Shown here one piece after another: positions 48,120-56,325 of a DNA stretch of 64,000 nucleotides. A program made the translations under genes and the position numbers. Where the stretch lies: NCBI GenBank assembly GCA_021847345.1, contig JAJZTW010000007.1:1-64000 (forward strand), written 5' to 3'. This DNA is from Pseudomonadota bacterium (GTDB lineage Bacteria > Pseudomonadota > Gammaproteobacteria > Burkholderiales > Burkholderiaceae_C). The notes beneath the pieces were generated by a model. The model saw only the letters and a program-made list of their open reading frames with translations, did not search any database and was not told the origin of the DNA. The stretch's first letter is position 1. Every line of letters begins with the position of its first letter.

Positions 48120-49903
48120 CAGTGGTCGCCCTGCGACATGGACTGCTCGCCGTCGGAGGAATTGCGGCTGGACTCCGACAACTGCGACAGGAAGCGCCCC
48201 TGGATGTTGAGGATGGCGCTGCCCGGGTTGCTCGCGCCGGCGAGCGGCGACACCACGACCGAGCGGCTACCCAGCACGTAGTAGGCGCTACCGGAGATCG
48301 GCGTGGCTCCCGAGGGAGGAGTCAGGGTGACGTTGTCAGCCTGCATCACGTAGCTCGGGGTCGGCGAGGAGCCTGCGTTCCACACCACGGCGCCACCGCT
48401 CTGGCCGGTCTGCGTCAGCGTCGCGCCGTAACCGGTGGTCAAGGCGCTGCCGTTGTATTCCTCGAAGGACATTCCGGAGGCGGGGCTCATGGTCCACGAC
48501 GTGTTGCTGCCGACGGTCGGCGCGACGCATTCGGCAAGCGCGGAGAAGGAGTCGTCCGACATGTTGTTGCGGGCGAACATCGCGCTGAGGTCGAAACGCA
48601 CCGGCAAGCTGCCCGACAAGCATCCACGTACTCCGCTGTCCTCCGAGCCCATTTGCTGGTACATGGTGCCGTTGCTCCAGTATGCATCCCACTGCGGCTG
48701 CGCCGGGGTTCCGGCGCTGGTGGGCACGAGGTCGGCGCTGAACATGGTCAGCGCCTCGTTGCCCGTGTTCACGCCACCGCCCTGCACGTTGTAGGCCTGC
48801 TGGCCACTGCTCAAGGCGGTGGGCAGCGAGCCCACCTTGGCGCGCAACTGATACGTTCCCGTGCCATCGTTGATCTGCAGTCGCAGCAAATTGCCGTACA
48901 GGGTACCGCTGACGGCGTTGTCGGTGGACGTGACGTTGCCGCTCGCGTCCACGGTGACGTTGTCGACAAAGACCTCGGCGGGGTTGATGGTCGACACCGT
49001 CGGCACGCTGCCCGACTGCGTGGTCTGGGTGTTGATGGCCTGCGACACCGGGGTCTCGGCGATCACCGATTGCAGCGAGTAGGTGCCCGGCAGCACCGCC
49101 TGCACGTTCGCCTCGATCAGGTCGCCCAGGTCGAGCTCGGGGCCGAAGCGATCGTCGGCCAGGATCGCCGTCTGCAGCGCCGGCAGCACCGTGGCGCAGT
49201 TGCCGCCGAGGGTGGCGGCGGCGGTGGCCAGCGTGGTCGACGCGGTGTTGGTCGCGCTCAGCGTGGCGTTCTGGGCGATGGTCGCCGCCAGGTCCGTGGT
49301 CGAGGTCACCGGGGTCGCTGGCGTGCACAGGTTGTCGCCCACGGCCTTGATCGCCGCGGCGATCGCCAGGATGTCGTTGCGGTAGGTGGCCAGCGTGGTG
49401 GCGTAGCTGGCCGGGGTCAGGTTGTTGAAGTTGCCACCGTTGGTACGGGCGAACACTGCCAGCGCCGCCGTGCTCACGGGGCTGATGTCCAGGTCGGGCA
49501 GGTTCGACGTGGTCAGCGCGCCGGCCGCGGCCAGCGCGTCGGACTGGCCGAGATAACTGCTCAGCTCCAGCGTGGTGCCGGCGCTGCTGTTGGGCGCGAC
49601 GGCGTTCGCGAAGATCGGCACCGACCCGGTCGGCAGGTTCACGCTGATCGTGAAGCCACCCTGCGAATTGGCGGTGATGCTGCCGATGCTGGTGCCGCCG
49701 TCGACCAGCGGCGCGCCGGAAGTGATGGTGATCGTGGCGCCGGCGATCGGGGCGTCGATCGCGGCTCCGCTCAGCGACGTGGATGCCGCGCCGAGCGACG
49801 GTCCGCCGCCTCCGCCGCCGCAGCCGGCAAGCGCCAGCGCGACCGCCGCGGCCGCGGGAAGCAGGACGAAGGTCTTGCGCAGTTTCAGGGAACGATGCTG
49901 CAT
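48119..49903 (-). CDS. large lipoprotein of unknown function coupled to an EAL gene
   Basis: A 594-residue lipoprotein whose signal ends ALALAGCGG (Cys28), followed by a Gly run. The next part, SLSGAAIDAPIAGATITI, resembles a carboxypeptidase-regulatory-like or other Ig-fold module, often found at the base of exported proteins. The remainder is Ser/Thr/Asn/Ala-rich and beta-prone with no catalytic motif I recognise. Two Cys pairs (near 190/230 and 420/455) could form disulfides. The gene is coupled to the EAL gene by a TGATG overlap and is divergent from the DUF6502 gene across a palindrome-bearing 193-bp gap. Function unknown. Confidence 0.82.
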   Translation of the reverse strand: MQHRSLKLRKTFVLLPAAAAVALALAGCGGGGGGPSLGAASTSLSGAAIDAPIAGATITITSGAPLVDGGTSIGSITANSQGGFTISVNLPTGSVPIFANAVAPNSSAGTTLELSSYLGQSDALAAAGALTTSNLPDLDISPVSTAALAVFARTNGGNFNNLTPASYATTLATYRNDILAIAAAIKAVGDNLCTPATPVTSTTDLAATIAQNATLSATNTASTTLATAAATLGGNCATVLPALQTAILADDRFGPELDLGDLIEANVQAVLPGTYSLQSVIAETPVSQAINTQTTQSGSVPTVSTINPAEVFVDNVTVDASGNVTSTDNAVSGTLYGNLLRLQINDGTGTYQLRAKVGSLPTALSSGQQAYNVQGGGVNTGNEALTMFSADLVPTSAGTPAQPQWDAYWSNGTMYQQMGSEDSGVRGCLSGSLPVRFDLSAMFARNNMSDDSFSALAECVAPTVGSNTSWTMSPASGMSFEEYNGSALTTGYGATLTQTGQSGGAVVWNAGSSPTPSYVMQADNVTLTPPSGATPISGSAYYVLGSRSVVVSPLAGASNPGSAILNIQGRFLSQLSESSRNSSDGEQSMSQGDH

Positions 49904-49989
49904 GGTGCACTCCTCGGGGTGGGATCGGCAGCGCCGTGCCGAAAGGCCGCGCTGGGCGAAAAGGGGTGTTGCTTTGGCGCAATCATAGA

Positions 49990-50004
49990 TGGGAAAAGTT
50001 CCCA
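49990..50004. promoter_or_regulatory. palindrome in the divergent lipoprotein / DUF6502 promoter region
   Basis: TGGGAAAAGTTCCCA is an inverted repeat with 6-bp arms around a 3-base centre, in the 193-bp gap between two divergent transcription units. It lies 87 bp from the lipoprotein start and 93 bp from the DUF6502 start. The rest of the gap (49904-50096) contains no gene. A binding site for a dimeric regulator is likely, possibly the adjacent DUF6502 protein; this is inference. Confidence 0.45.
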
Positions 50005-50096
50005 GTCAATAGCCTTTGCTGCTAGAGTTCCGTCAGCGTTGCTTTCCCGCGATTCGAATCCCTGCGAGCATCCCCTTCCCCCTGCTTCCGCACACC

Positions 50097-51038
50097 ATGG
50101 CACGACCCAGTTCCCGGTTGTCGCAGGCTCCCGCGTCCCGGCTGCCCCCGGCCGCCTCGCAGGACGTGCTGCGGGCGTGGGCCCGCGTGCAGGCCCCGTT
50201 GTGCCGCCTGCTGCTCGGCGCAGGGGTCGACTTCCCGCAGGCGACGGCAGAGCTGCGCCGGATCTTTCTCGAACAGGCGCACGCCCGCATCGTGCGCAGC
50301 CAGTCGCCCGACACCGATTCGGCGCTGAGCCTGCTGTCCGGAGTTCACCGCAAGGAAGTGCGCCAATGGCGCGAGCAGGGGCCGGGTGAGCGCGGGCGCA
50401 CCCAGGTCTCGCTGAGCACCCAGGTGTTCGCGCTCTGGAGCTCGCTGCCCGGCTACCGCGGTCGCGACCGCCGCCCCAAGGCGATCCCGCGCAACGGGCC
50501 GGCACCGTCCTTCGAGGCGCTGGCACGCCAGCTCACGCAGGACATCCACCCCTTCAGCCTGCTGCAGGAACTCGTGCGCCTGGGCGTGGTCGAGACGAGC
50601 CAGCGCAAGGGCATCGAATTCGTTCTGCCGCGCGCCGACGGATTCGTTCCCGACGGCGATCTCGAGCAACTTCTCGACCTGTTCGGCATGAACCTGGCGG
50701 ACCACGCGGCCACCGCGGTGGCCAACATCGTGCAGGAGGGGCCTCGGCTGGAGCAGAGCGTGTTCGCCGACGGGCTCAGCGAAGCGTCGATGGCGCGCCT
50801 GGACGAGCTCGCTCGCGAGCTGTGGGCACAAAGTCGGGACCGCATGGTCACGGAGACCCTACGATGCCTGCAGGCCGACAGCGCGGACCGCGCCGCCACC
50901 GGGCGCATGCGCTTCGGCACCTATTACTGGAACGCGACGGACGAGGCCCTGCCCGAGCCGGGCGCCGGAAAAGGCCGGCGCGGCAAGGCGAAACCCGACA
51001 ACCATCGCCCCTCTCGGACATCCAAGGAACGGTCGTGA
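50097..51038 (+). CDS. DUF6502-family protein with HTH-like segment
   Basis: A 313-residue cytoplasmic protein that I assign to DUF6502 from its overall pattern. Residues 70-95 (SPDTDSALSLLSGVHRKEVRQW) look like a helix-turn-helix, suggesting a DNA-binding regulator. The C-terminal half is helical and ends in a basic Arg/Lys tail. No signal peptide or enzyme motif is seen. The ATG at 50097 is preferred over an upstream in-frame ATG at 50016. It overlaps the DUF5666 lipoprotein gene by 4 bp (GTGA), so the two are translationally coupled. Its function is not established. Confidence 0.7.
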   Translation: MARPSSRLSQAPASRLPPAASQDVLRAWARVQAPLCRLLLGAGVDFPQATAELRRIFLEQAHARIVRSQSPDTDSALSLLSGVHRKEVRQWREQGPGERGRTQVSLSTQVFALWSSLPGYRGRDRRPKAIPRNGPAPSFEALARQLTQDIHPFSLLQELVRLGVVETSQRKGIEFVLPRADGFVPDGDLEQLLDLFGMNLADHAATAVANIVQEGPRLEQSVFADGLSEASMARLDELARELWAQSRDRMVTETLRCLQADSADRAATGRMRFGTYYWNATDEALPEPGAGKGRRGKAKPDNHRPSRTSKERS

Positions 51039-52675
51039 GCAATTTTTCGCGAATGAGCATGCGCCGCGCACTGCTGCTGGCAGCCTCGGCGTGCCTGAGT
51101 CTCGGGCTGGCGGCCTGCGGCGGCGGCGCCGCGGCGGTCGCGCTGGTGGGCGGCGGGGTCGGCACCGGCGGCACCGGCATGGTGCTGGGCACGGTGATCG
51201 GGCTGGGCAGCGTGATCGTCGACGGCCAGAGCTTCAGCAGTGCCACGCCGAGCTACTTCCGGGCCTCGGGAAGCAGCGGCGAGACGGCGAGCAACTCGCA
51301 GGCCGTCGAGGTGGGCGCGCGCGTCGACCTGCAAGTCGGCTCCAACCAGCAACCCAGCAGCGTGCTGATCCAGCCGGACCTGGAAGGCACTCCGCAAGTC
51401 GATGCGTCCAACACCCTGACGGTCGACGGCGTGCGCGTGCTGACCAACAGCGACCCGACGCGTGGACCGGTGACCTTCTACTCCGGACTCAGCGGGCTGG
51501 CTGCGGTGGCCTCGGCCTCGCGCATCGAGGTCCACGGCGCCTACGGCGAGGACGCCTCCGGCCCGTACATCCAGGCCTCGCTGATCGAGCAGTTGCCGGC
51601 GTCCGACACGACCACCCGCATCACCGGGGTGGTCAGCGCGCTGAGCTCGCAGTCGCTGACCGTCGCCGGCCAGAGCATTCCGCTGGGTGCGAACACGACC
51701 GTCGTCGCCGGCCCGGGTGTCAGCCTCGCAGTGGGACAGCTGGTACATGTCTGGAACAGCGGCCCCGGCTGGGTGGTCCGCGTGCAGGCCCTCGGTGCGT
51801 TCACCGGGCCGGTGCAGATGAGCGGGCTGGTCTATGGCCTCAGCGCCACCGGCTTCACGCTGTCCGGAATTCCCGTCGACACCCGCTCGATGAGCGGCGC
51901 CGTGCCGGCGTTGCAGGCCGGGGACTACGTGGTGGTCAGCGGCCACGGCGACGGACAGGGCACGCTGGTGGCGCAGTCCATCCAGGCCGCGCCGACCACG
52001 GTGACCATCCGCGGCACCATCACCGGCTATGTCAGCGCGTCGAGCTTCCAGGTGCGCGGGGTGCCGATCGATGCATCCCAGGCCAGCTTCACCGCGGGCT
52101 CGGGCGCCAGCCAGCTGGGCAATGGCGCCTACGTGGTGATCCAGGGAGCGGTGTCGACCACCAGCCCCAACGTGATCTCGGCCGCGCAGGTCAGCGTGCT
52201 GTCGGCTCCGCAGGCGGGCGAGACCGTCGACCTGCAAGGAACGGTGAGCAGCGTGGGCGACGCCAGCCACTTCACGCTGCAATGGCAGACCGAGCAGGAA
52301 AACACGCTCGTCAGCAACAACACCACGCAGGTGAGCATCGCCGCCAACTGCGCCTACGTCAACGGCAGCGCGGCGAACATCGCGTTGAACACCGCCGTCG
52401 AGGTCGAGGGCACCTACCAGAACGGCACCCTGAGCGCTTACACGATCAAGTTCCTGCCGGCGAGCGAATCGAGCGGCACGCAGGAGATTTCCGGGCGGGT
52501 CTACGGCTGGACCAACGGGGGCTCGAGCTTCTTGCTCAACGGCATCACGCTGGTCGTGCCGCAGGGCATGGCCCTGCCCTCCGGCTTCGACAATGGCGTG
52601 TCGGTCGAGGTGAGCTTCACGCCTTCGGGCTCGGGCAACACGGGAAACGTGCAGAAAATCTCCATCGACAATTGA
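51035..52675 (+). CDS. lipoprotein with repeated DUF5666 domains
   Basis: A 546-residue lipoprotein. The signal ends LGLAACGGG (Cys28). The mature part is a series of about six to seven beta-rich modules of roughly 65-75 residues. Recurring elements are a strand with G-x-V (ITGVVSAL, MSGLVYGL, IRGTITGY, LQGTVSSV, ISGRVYGW), then a hydrophobic strand and a V-x-V-x-G-x-Y strand. These are DUF5666-like OB-fold repeats. No catalytic residues are evident. The GTG at 51035 overlaps the DUF6502 stop; a later ATG (MSMRRALL) is an alternative. A periplasmic or surface scaffold role is plausible. Confidence 0.82.
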   Translation: MSNFSRMSMRRALLLAASACLSLGLAACGGGAAAVALVGGGVGTGGTGMVLGTVIGLGSVIVDGQSFSSATPSYFRASGSSGETASNSQAVEVGARVDLQVGSNQQPSSVLIQPDLEGTPQVDASNTLTVDGVRVLTNSDPTRGPVTFYSGLSGLAAVASASRIEVHGAYGEDASGPYIQASLIEQLPASDTTTRITGVVSALSSQSLTVAGQSIPLGANTTVVAGPGVSLAVGQLVHVWNSGPGWVVRVQALGAFTGPVQMSGLVYGLSATGFTLSGIPVDTRSMSGAVPALQAGDYVVVSGHGDGQGTLVAQSIQAAPTTVTIRGTITGYVSASSFQVRGVPIDASQASFTAGSGASQLGNGAYVVIQGAVSTTSPNVISAAQVSVLSAPQAGETVDLQGTVSSVGDASHFTLQWQTEQENTLVSNNTTQVSIAANCAYVNGSAANIALNTAVEVEGTYQNGTLSAYTIKFLPASESSGTQEISGRVYGWTNGGSSFLLNGITLVVPQGMALPSGFDNGVSVEVSFTPSGSGNTGNVQKISIDN

Positions 52676-52709
52676 ACCACCACGCACGCGCGCAGCGCAG
52701 CGCAAAACG

Positions 52710-53666
52710 ATGATCCGAAGCCTTCCCCTTGCCGCGGCCAGCGTCGACGACCCATGGGCCGATTGGCTGCTGCACGAGCGCAGCGCCGGCGACCCGGAAT
52801 TCGAGATGCGAATCCAGGCGCGCGTCAGCGAGTACATCGACCGCGCGCTGCGCCCGCTCGAACTCCCGCCCGGCGCCACGCTGCTGGATTTCGGCTGCGG
52901 CGACGGCGCGCTCGGACTGCGCGCGCTGAGCCTGCGCGACGACCTGCGCGCGGTGTTCGCCGACACGTCCGACGAATTGCTGGATCGCGCCAACGAACGT
53001 GCCGAAGCGGCCGGCGTGGGCGCGCGCTGCCGCTTCGTGCTGCTGACCGGGGGCGACCTCGCCGGCATCGCCGACGCCAGCGTCGACGCGGTATGCACGC
53101 GATCGGCGCTGGCCTACGTTCCCGACAAGCCCGGCATGCTGGCGCATTTCCACCGCGTGCTGCGCCCGGGCGGCATGCTGTCGCTGGCCGAGCCCGTGTT
53201 CCGGGACGACGCGCTGGTGTGCTGTGCCGAGCGCAGCGCGCTCGAAGGCCCGCAGGCACCCGAACTCCCGGCTGCGCTGCACCTGCTGCACAAATGGCGC
53301 GCACGTCAGTTCCCCGACACCGCCGACGCGTTGGCGGCCTGTCCGCATTGCAACTTCTCCGAGCGCGACCTGATCGCCTGGGCCATGCAGGCAGGCTTCG
53401 AGCGCGCCCACCTGGAACTGCACATCGACAGCGGCCCCGCGCTGGCACCGGACTGGGAAAGCTTCACGCGCCACACGCCGCACCCCTTCGCGACCAGCCT
53501 GCGCGACGTGCTGGACTGGGACTGCAACCCGGCCGAGCGCGACTGGCTGGAGAGCCTGCTGCGCCGGCAGTGGGAGCAAGGCGCGATGATCTCGGTCGAT
53601 CGAATGGCCTACCTGCAGGCACGCCGCCCGGGGGCGCCCGCGCCGGAGCCGCCGGCACCCGGCTAA
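52710..53666 (+). CDS. class I SAM-dependent methyltransferase
   Basis: A 318-residue methyltransferase with the Rossmann-fold SAM motif LLDFGCGDGALGLR (near 58-71), an acidic motif II (AVFADTSDELL), and the later HRVLRPGGMLSLAEP typical of Methyltransf_11/25 domains. A helical C-terminal extension includes CPHCNFSE, a Cys pair that is not clearly a zinc site. The substrate cannot be predicted. It starts 34 bp after the DUF5666 gene on the same strand and may belong to that operon. Its stop codon lies inside the first half of the tandem site at 53661-53681. Confidence 0.87.
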   Translation: MIRSLPLAAASVDDPWADWLLHERSAGDPEFEMRIQARVSEYIDRALRPLELPPGATLLDFGCGDGALGLRALSLRDDLRAVFADTSDELLDRANERAEAAGVGARCRFVLLTGGDLAGIADASVDAVCTRSALAYVPDKPGMLAHFHRVLRPGGMLSLAEPVFRDDALVCCAERSALEGPQAPELPAALHLLHKWRARQFPDTADALAACPHCNFSERDLIAWAMQAGFERAHLELHIDSGPALAPDWESFTRHTPHPFATSLRDVLDWDCNPAERDWLESLLRRQWEQGAMISVDRMAYLQARRPGAPAPEPPAPG

Positions 53667-53681
53667 GTCGAGGCTAAGTCG
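53661..53681 (+). promoter_or_regulatory. tandem half-site upstream of the efflux operon
   Basis: GGCTAAGTCG occurs twice with an 11-bp period (53661-53670, 53672-53681), giving CTAAG-N6-CTAAG. Tandem half-sites about one helical turn apart are the standard target of OmpR/PhoB-type regulators such as PmrA and QseB. The operon beginning 40 bp downstream encodes exactly such a regulator at 59428. The site overlaps the methyltransferase stop codon. Autoregulation of the efflux operon is the likely meaning. Confidence 0.5.
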
Positions 53682-53720
53682 CCGGCCGTAGGCTGGAGTC
53701 CTGTCGAACCGGATCCAGCC

Positions 53721-55202
53721 ATGACCCCAGGCCCGAAACCACCGCGAGCTGCGCCTGCTCGCTTCCCGCTCGCCCGCTTCGTGCTGCTCGCACGCGAACA
53801 GCAGCAACGCGCGCGCCGGGTCAGCCGCAGCGCCACGCTGGCCGCGCTGCTGCTGGCGCTCGGCGGCTGCGCAAGCTACAGCCCGCGGCCACTGGCCGCG
53901 CACGCCGACTCCGCGACGGCGCTGGCGCAGTTGCGGGTGAACGTGCACGACATCCCGCTGCCACGCCTGGCGGCGCAGCCGCTCGACCTGGATCGCCCGC
54001 TGCCGATGCCGGCGGTGGCGGCGCTGGCCGTGCTCAACAACCCGCAGCTTCGCCTGGCCCGCGACCGCCTGGGAATCGCGCAGGCGCAGGCTTTCGCCGC
54101 CGGCCTGCTGCCCGATCCGCGCCTGTCCGCATCGCGTGCCTTCGCGGGCAACAGCGCGGGGGCGACCACCACGGCCTTCAGCTACGGGCTGGACTTCGAC
54201 CTGGGCGCGCTGCTGACGCGTCCCGCCGCGCGTGCCGCGGCGCGCGCCCATGTGCGCAGCGTCGACCTCGATCTGCTGTGGCAGGAGTGGCAGACGGCCT
54301 CGCAGGCGCAGCTGCTGTACGTGCAGCTGGTCGGGCTCGCGCGGCGCCAGCAGCTGCTGGGCGAGGAAGCGGCGCTGGGCACGTTGCGCCTGCGCCGCCT
54401 GCGCGCCGCCGCGCTGCGCGGCGAGCTGCCGCGCACCGATGCCGACGCGCAGCTCGCGCGCCTGCAGGCACTGCGCCAGAGCATCGCCGACACACGCCGA
54501 AGCCGCCTGAACCTGCAGGGGCAGCTGCACACCCTGCTCGGGCTCGCTCCCCACGTGCCGCTGCGCCTGGCAGGCATGCCGCGCCTGCCTGCCAACGATG
54601 CAGCGCAGGTGCGCAGCGCCTTGCAGCGCGTGGCGCTGATCCGCCCCGACCTGCTCGCGCTGCAAGCCGGCTACCGCAGCCAGGAGCAGAACCTGCGTGA
54701 AGCCGTGCTGGCGCAGTTCCCGTCGATCAGCGTGGGCCTGACGCGGGCGCGCGACAACACCGACGTCAACACCATCGGCTTCGGCGTCAGCTTCAGCCTG
54801 CCGCTGTTCAACGGGGCGCGCGGGCGCGTCGCCGTGCAGCGCGCGACGCGCCGGGAGCTGTTCGATGCCTACCAGCTGCGCCTGGACCAGACCCGGGCCG
54901 ACGCCGAGCAGGCGCTGCGCAACCTGGGCCTGCTGCGGCGCGAGGCGACCTCGATGCAGGCCAGCCTGCCCGATCTGCGCAGCGCGGCACACGCCGCCGA
55001 GCTCGCGCTGCGGCGCGGCGAGATCACGCTGCCGCAGGCGCAGGCGCAGCGCCAGGCACTGCTCGACCAGCGCCTGGCGCTCCAGCAGGTCCGGCAGCAG
55101 CAGGCCGAACAGGCCGTGGCCCTGGACCTGCTCACCGGAACCGGCCTGTACCGCACGCAGCCCGCCGGCGCTGCCGACCACAAGACCTCAGGACGCGATT
55201 GA
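53721..55202 (+). CDS. outer membrane efflux factor (TolC/OprM type lipoprotein)
   Basis: A 493-residue outer membrane factor, the trimeric exit duct of a tripartite pump. The lipobox LALGGC places lipidated Cys at 50, after an unusually long 33-residue preamble; a GTG at 53781 would give a more normal signal. Two OEP domains follow, rich in long Ala/Leu/Gln/Arg helices (about 110-290 and 300-480), with FSYGLDFDLGALL and FGVSFSLPLFNGARG marking the beta strands. It is the first gene of the operon and ends 7 bp before the adaptor gene. Confidence 0.88.
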   Translation: MTPGPKPPRAAPARFPLARFVLLAREQQQRARRVSRSATLAALLLALGGCASYSPRPLAAHADSATALAQLRVNVHDIPLPRLAAQPLDLDRPLPMPAVAALAVLNNPQLRLARDRLGIAQAQAFAAGLLPDPRLSASRAFAGNSAGATTTAFSYGLDFDLGALLTRPAARAAARAHVRSVDLDLLWQEWQTASQAQLLYVQLVGLARRQQLLGEEAALGTLRLRRLRAAALRGELPRTDADAQLARLQALRQSIADTRRSRLNLQGQLHTLLGLAPHVPLRLAGMPRLPANDAAQVRSALQRVALIRPDLLALQAGYRSQEQNLREAVLAQFPSISVGLTRARDNTDVNTIGFGVSFSLPLFNGARGRVAVQRATRRELFDAYQLRLDQTRADAEQALRNLGLLRREATSMQASLPDLRSAAHAAELALRRGEITLPQAQAQRQALLDQRLALQQVRQQQAEQAVALDLLTGTGLYRTQPAGAADHKTSGRD

Positions 55203-55209
55203 TACCCCG

Positions 55210-56325
55210 ATGATCCGACCCATCTCCCTTTCCCGCGGCCACGGCCTGCCCCTCGCACGGCGTGCCTGCCGCAACTCGGCCTCGGCCGCGCTGCTGCTGG
55301 CCATCGCCATCACCGCCATGCCCGCCGCACGCGCGCAGGCGCCGGTTTCGGCGCGGGTGAGCACCCAGACCCTGCGGCAGGGGCAGCTGGTGCGCAGGCT
55401 GCAGGCGCTGGGCAGCGTGCGCACGGCGGCCGGGCAAAGCCTGCAGATCAGCTTCGCGCGAGCCGTGGTGGTCAGGCGCGTGCTGGTGCATGCGGGCCAG
55501 CTGGTGCGGCGCGGACAGGTGCTGCTCGAGGTCGCGTCGACGCCGGCCGGCCAGGCCGCCTTCACGCAGGCTCGCAACACCTTGCGCTTCGCCCAGGCCG
55601 AGCTGGACCGGATCAGCGACCTGGCACGCCGGCAGCTCGCCACGCAGTCCCAGGTCGGCGCCGCGCGCAAGGCCGTGGCCGACGCGCGTGCCGCGCTGGC
55701 AGCGGCGCGCGCGCAGGATCTGGGCAGTTCCCTGCAGCGCGTGCGGGCGGCCTTCGACGGCGTGGTGGAGTCGGTGACGGCCTCGCCGGGCGCGCAACTC
55801 GCCGCCGCGACCACGGCGCTGAGCCTGGCGCCGAGCGCCGGGCTGCAGGCCGTGATCGGCGTCGACCCGCTCGACGCCGGCCAATTGCGCCCCGGCACCA
55901 GCGTGCCGCTGCGCTCGGTGTTCGACCCGGGACAGCGCACGCTGGCCACCATCGTGGCGGTCGCCGGACGCGTCGACCCGTCGACCGGGCACGTGGAGCT
56001 GACACTGGCGCTGCCGGCGGCCGCGCGCTGGGCGATTCCCGGGCTGGCGGTGCAGGCCGAGCTGCCGCTGCGCTCGTGGCACGGGTGGGTGGTTCCGCGC
56101 CAGGCCGTGCTGCAGGACGCTTCGGGACAGGCCTACGTGTTCCAGGACGATGGCGGCCATGCCAGGCGCGTGAACGTCAGCATCGAAGGGGACCAGGGCG
56201 AGCACACGGCGATCTCCGGCCCGCTCGCGCCTGCGCTGCCGCTGGTGGTGCTGGGCAACTATGAACTGCACGACGGCATGGCGCTGCGCACCCAGGCGGG
56301 CAACTCCGCGGCGGAGGCCCGATGA
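55210..56325 (+). CDS. RND periplasmic adaptor (membrane fusion protein)
   Basis: A 371-residue adaptor. A long N-region ends in a signal peptide (cleavage near AARAQA, about 43). A barrel-sandwich/lipoyl half begins with VVVRRVLVHAGQLVRRGQVLLEVAS, followed by a helical hairpin (about 117-175) and the returning half RVRAAFDGVVESVTASPGAQL. Beta-barrel and membrane-proximal domains complete it. It connects the RND pump to the outer membrane factor. Its 3' end overlaps the pump gene by 4 bp (ATGA). Confidence 0.92.
   Translation: MIRPISLSRGHGLPLARRACRNSASAALLLAIAITAMPAARAQAPVSARVSTQTLRQGQLVRRLQALGSVRTAAGQSLQISFARAVVVRRVLVHAGQLVRRGQVLLEVASTPAGQAAFTQARNTLRFAQAELDRISDLARRQLATQSQVGAARKAVADARAALAAARAQDLGSSLQRVRAAFDGVVESVTASPGAQLAAATTALSLAPSAGLQAVIGVDPLDAGQLRPGTSVPLRSVFDPGQRTLATIVAVAGRVDPSTGHVELTLALPAAARWAIPGLAVQAELPLRSWHGWVVPRQAVLQDASGQAYVFQDDGGHARRVNVSIEGDQGEHTAISGPLAPALPLVVLGNYELHDGMALRTQAGNSAAEAR

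Noticed and set aside
44367-53666. Integrated phage or transposon in the accessory region
   Set aside because: No integrase, transposase, terminal inverted repeats or duplicated tRNA end was found, despite two tRNA genes and lineage-variable genes.
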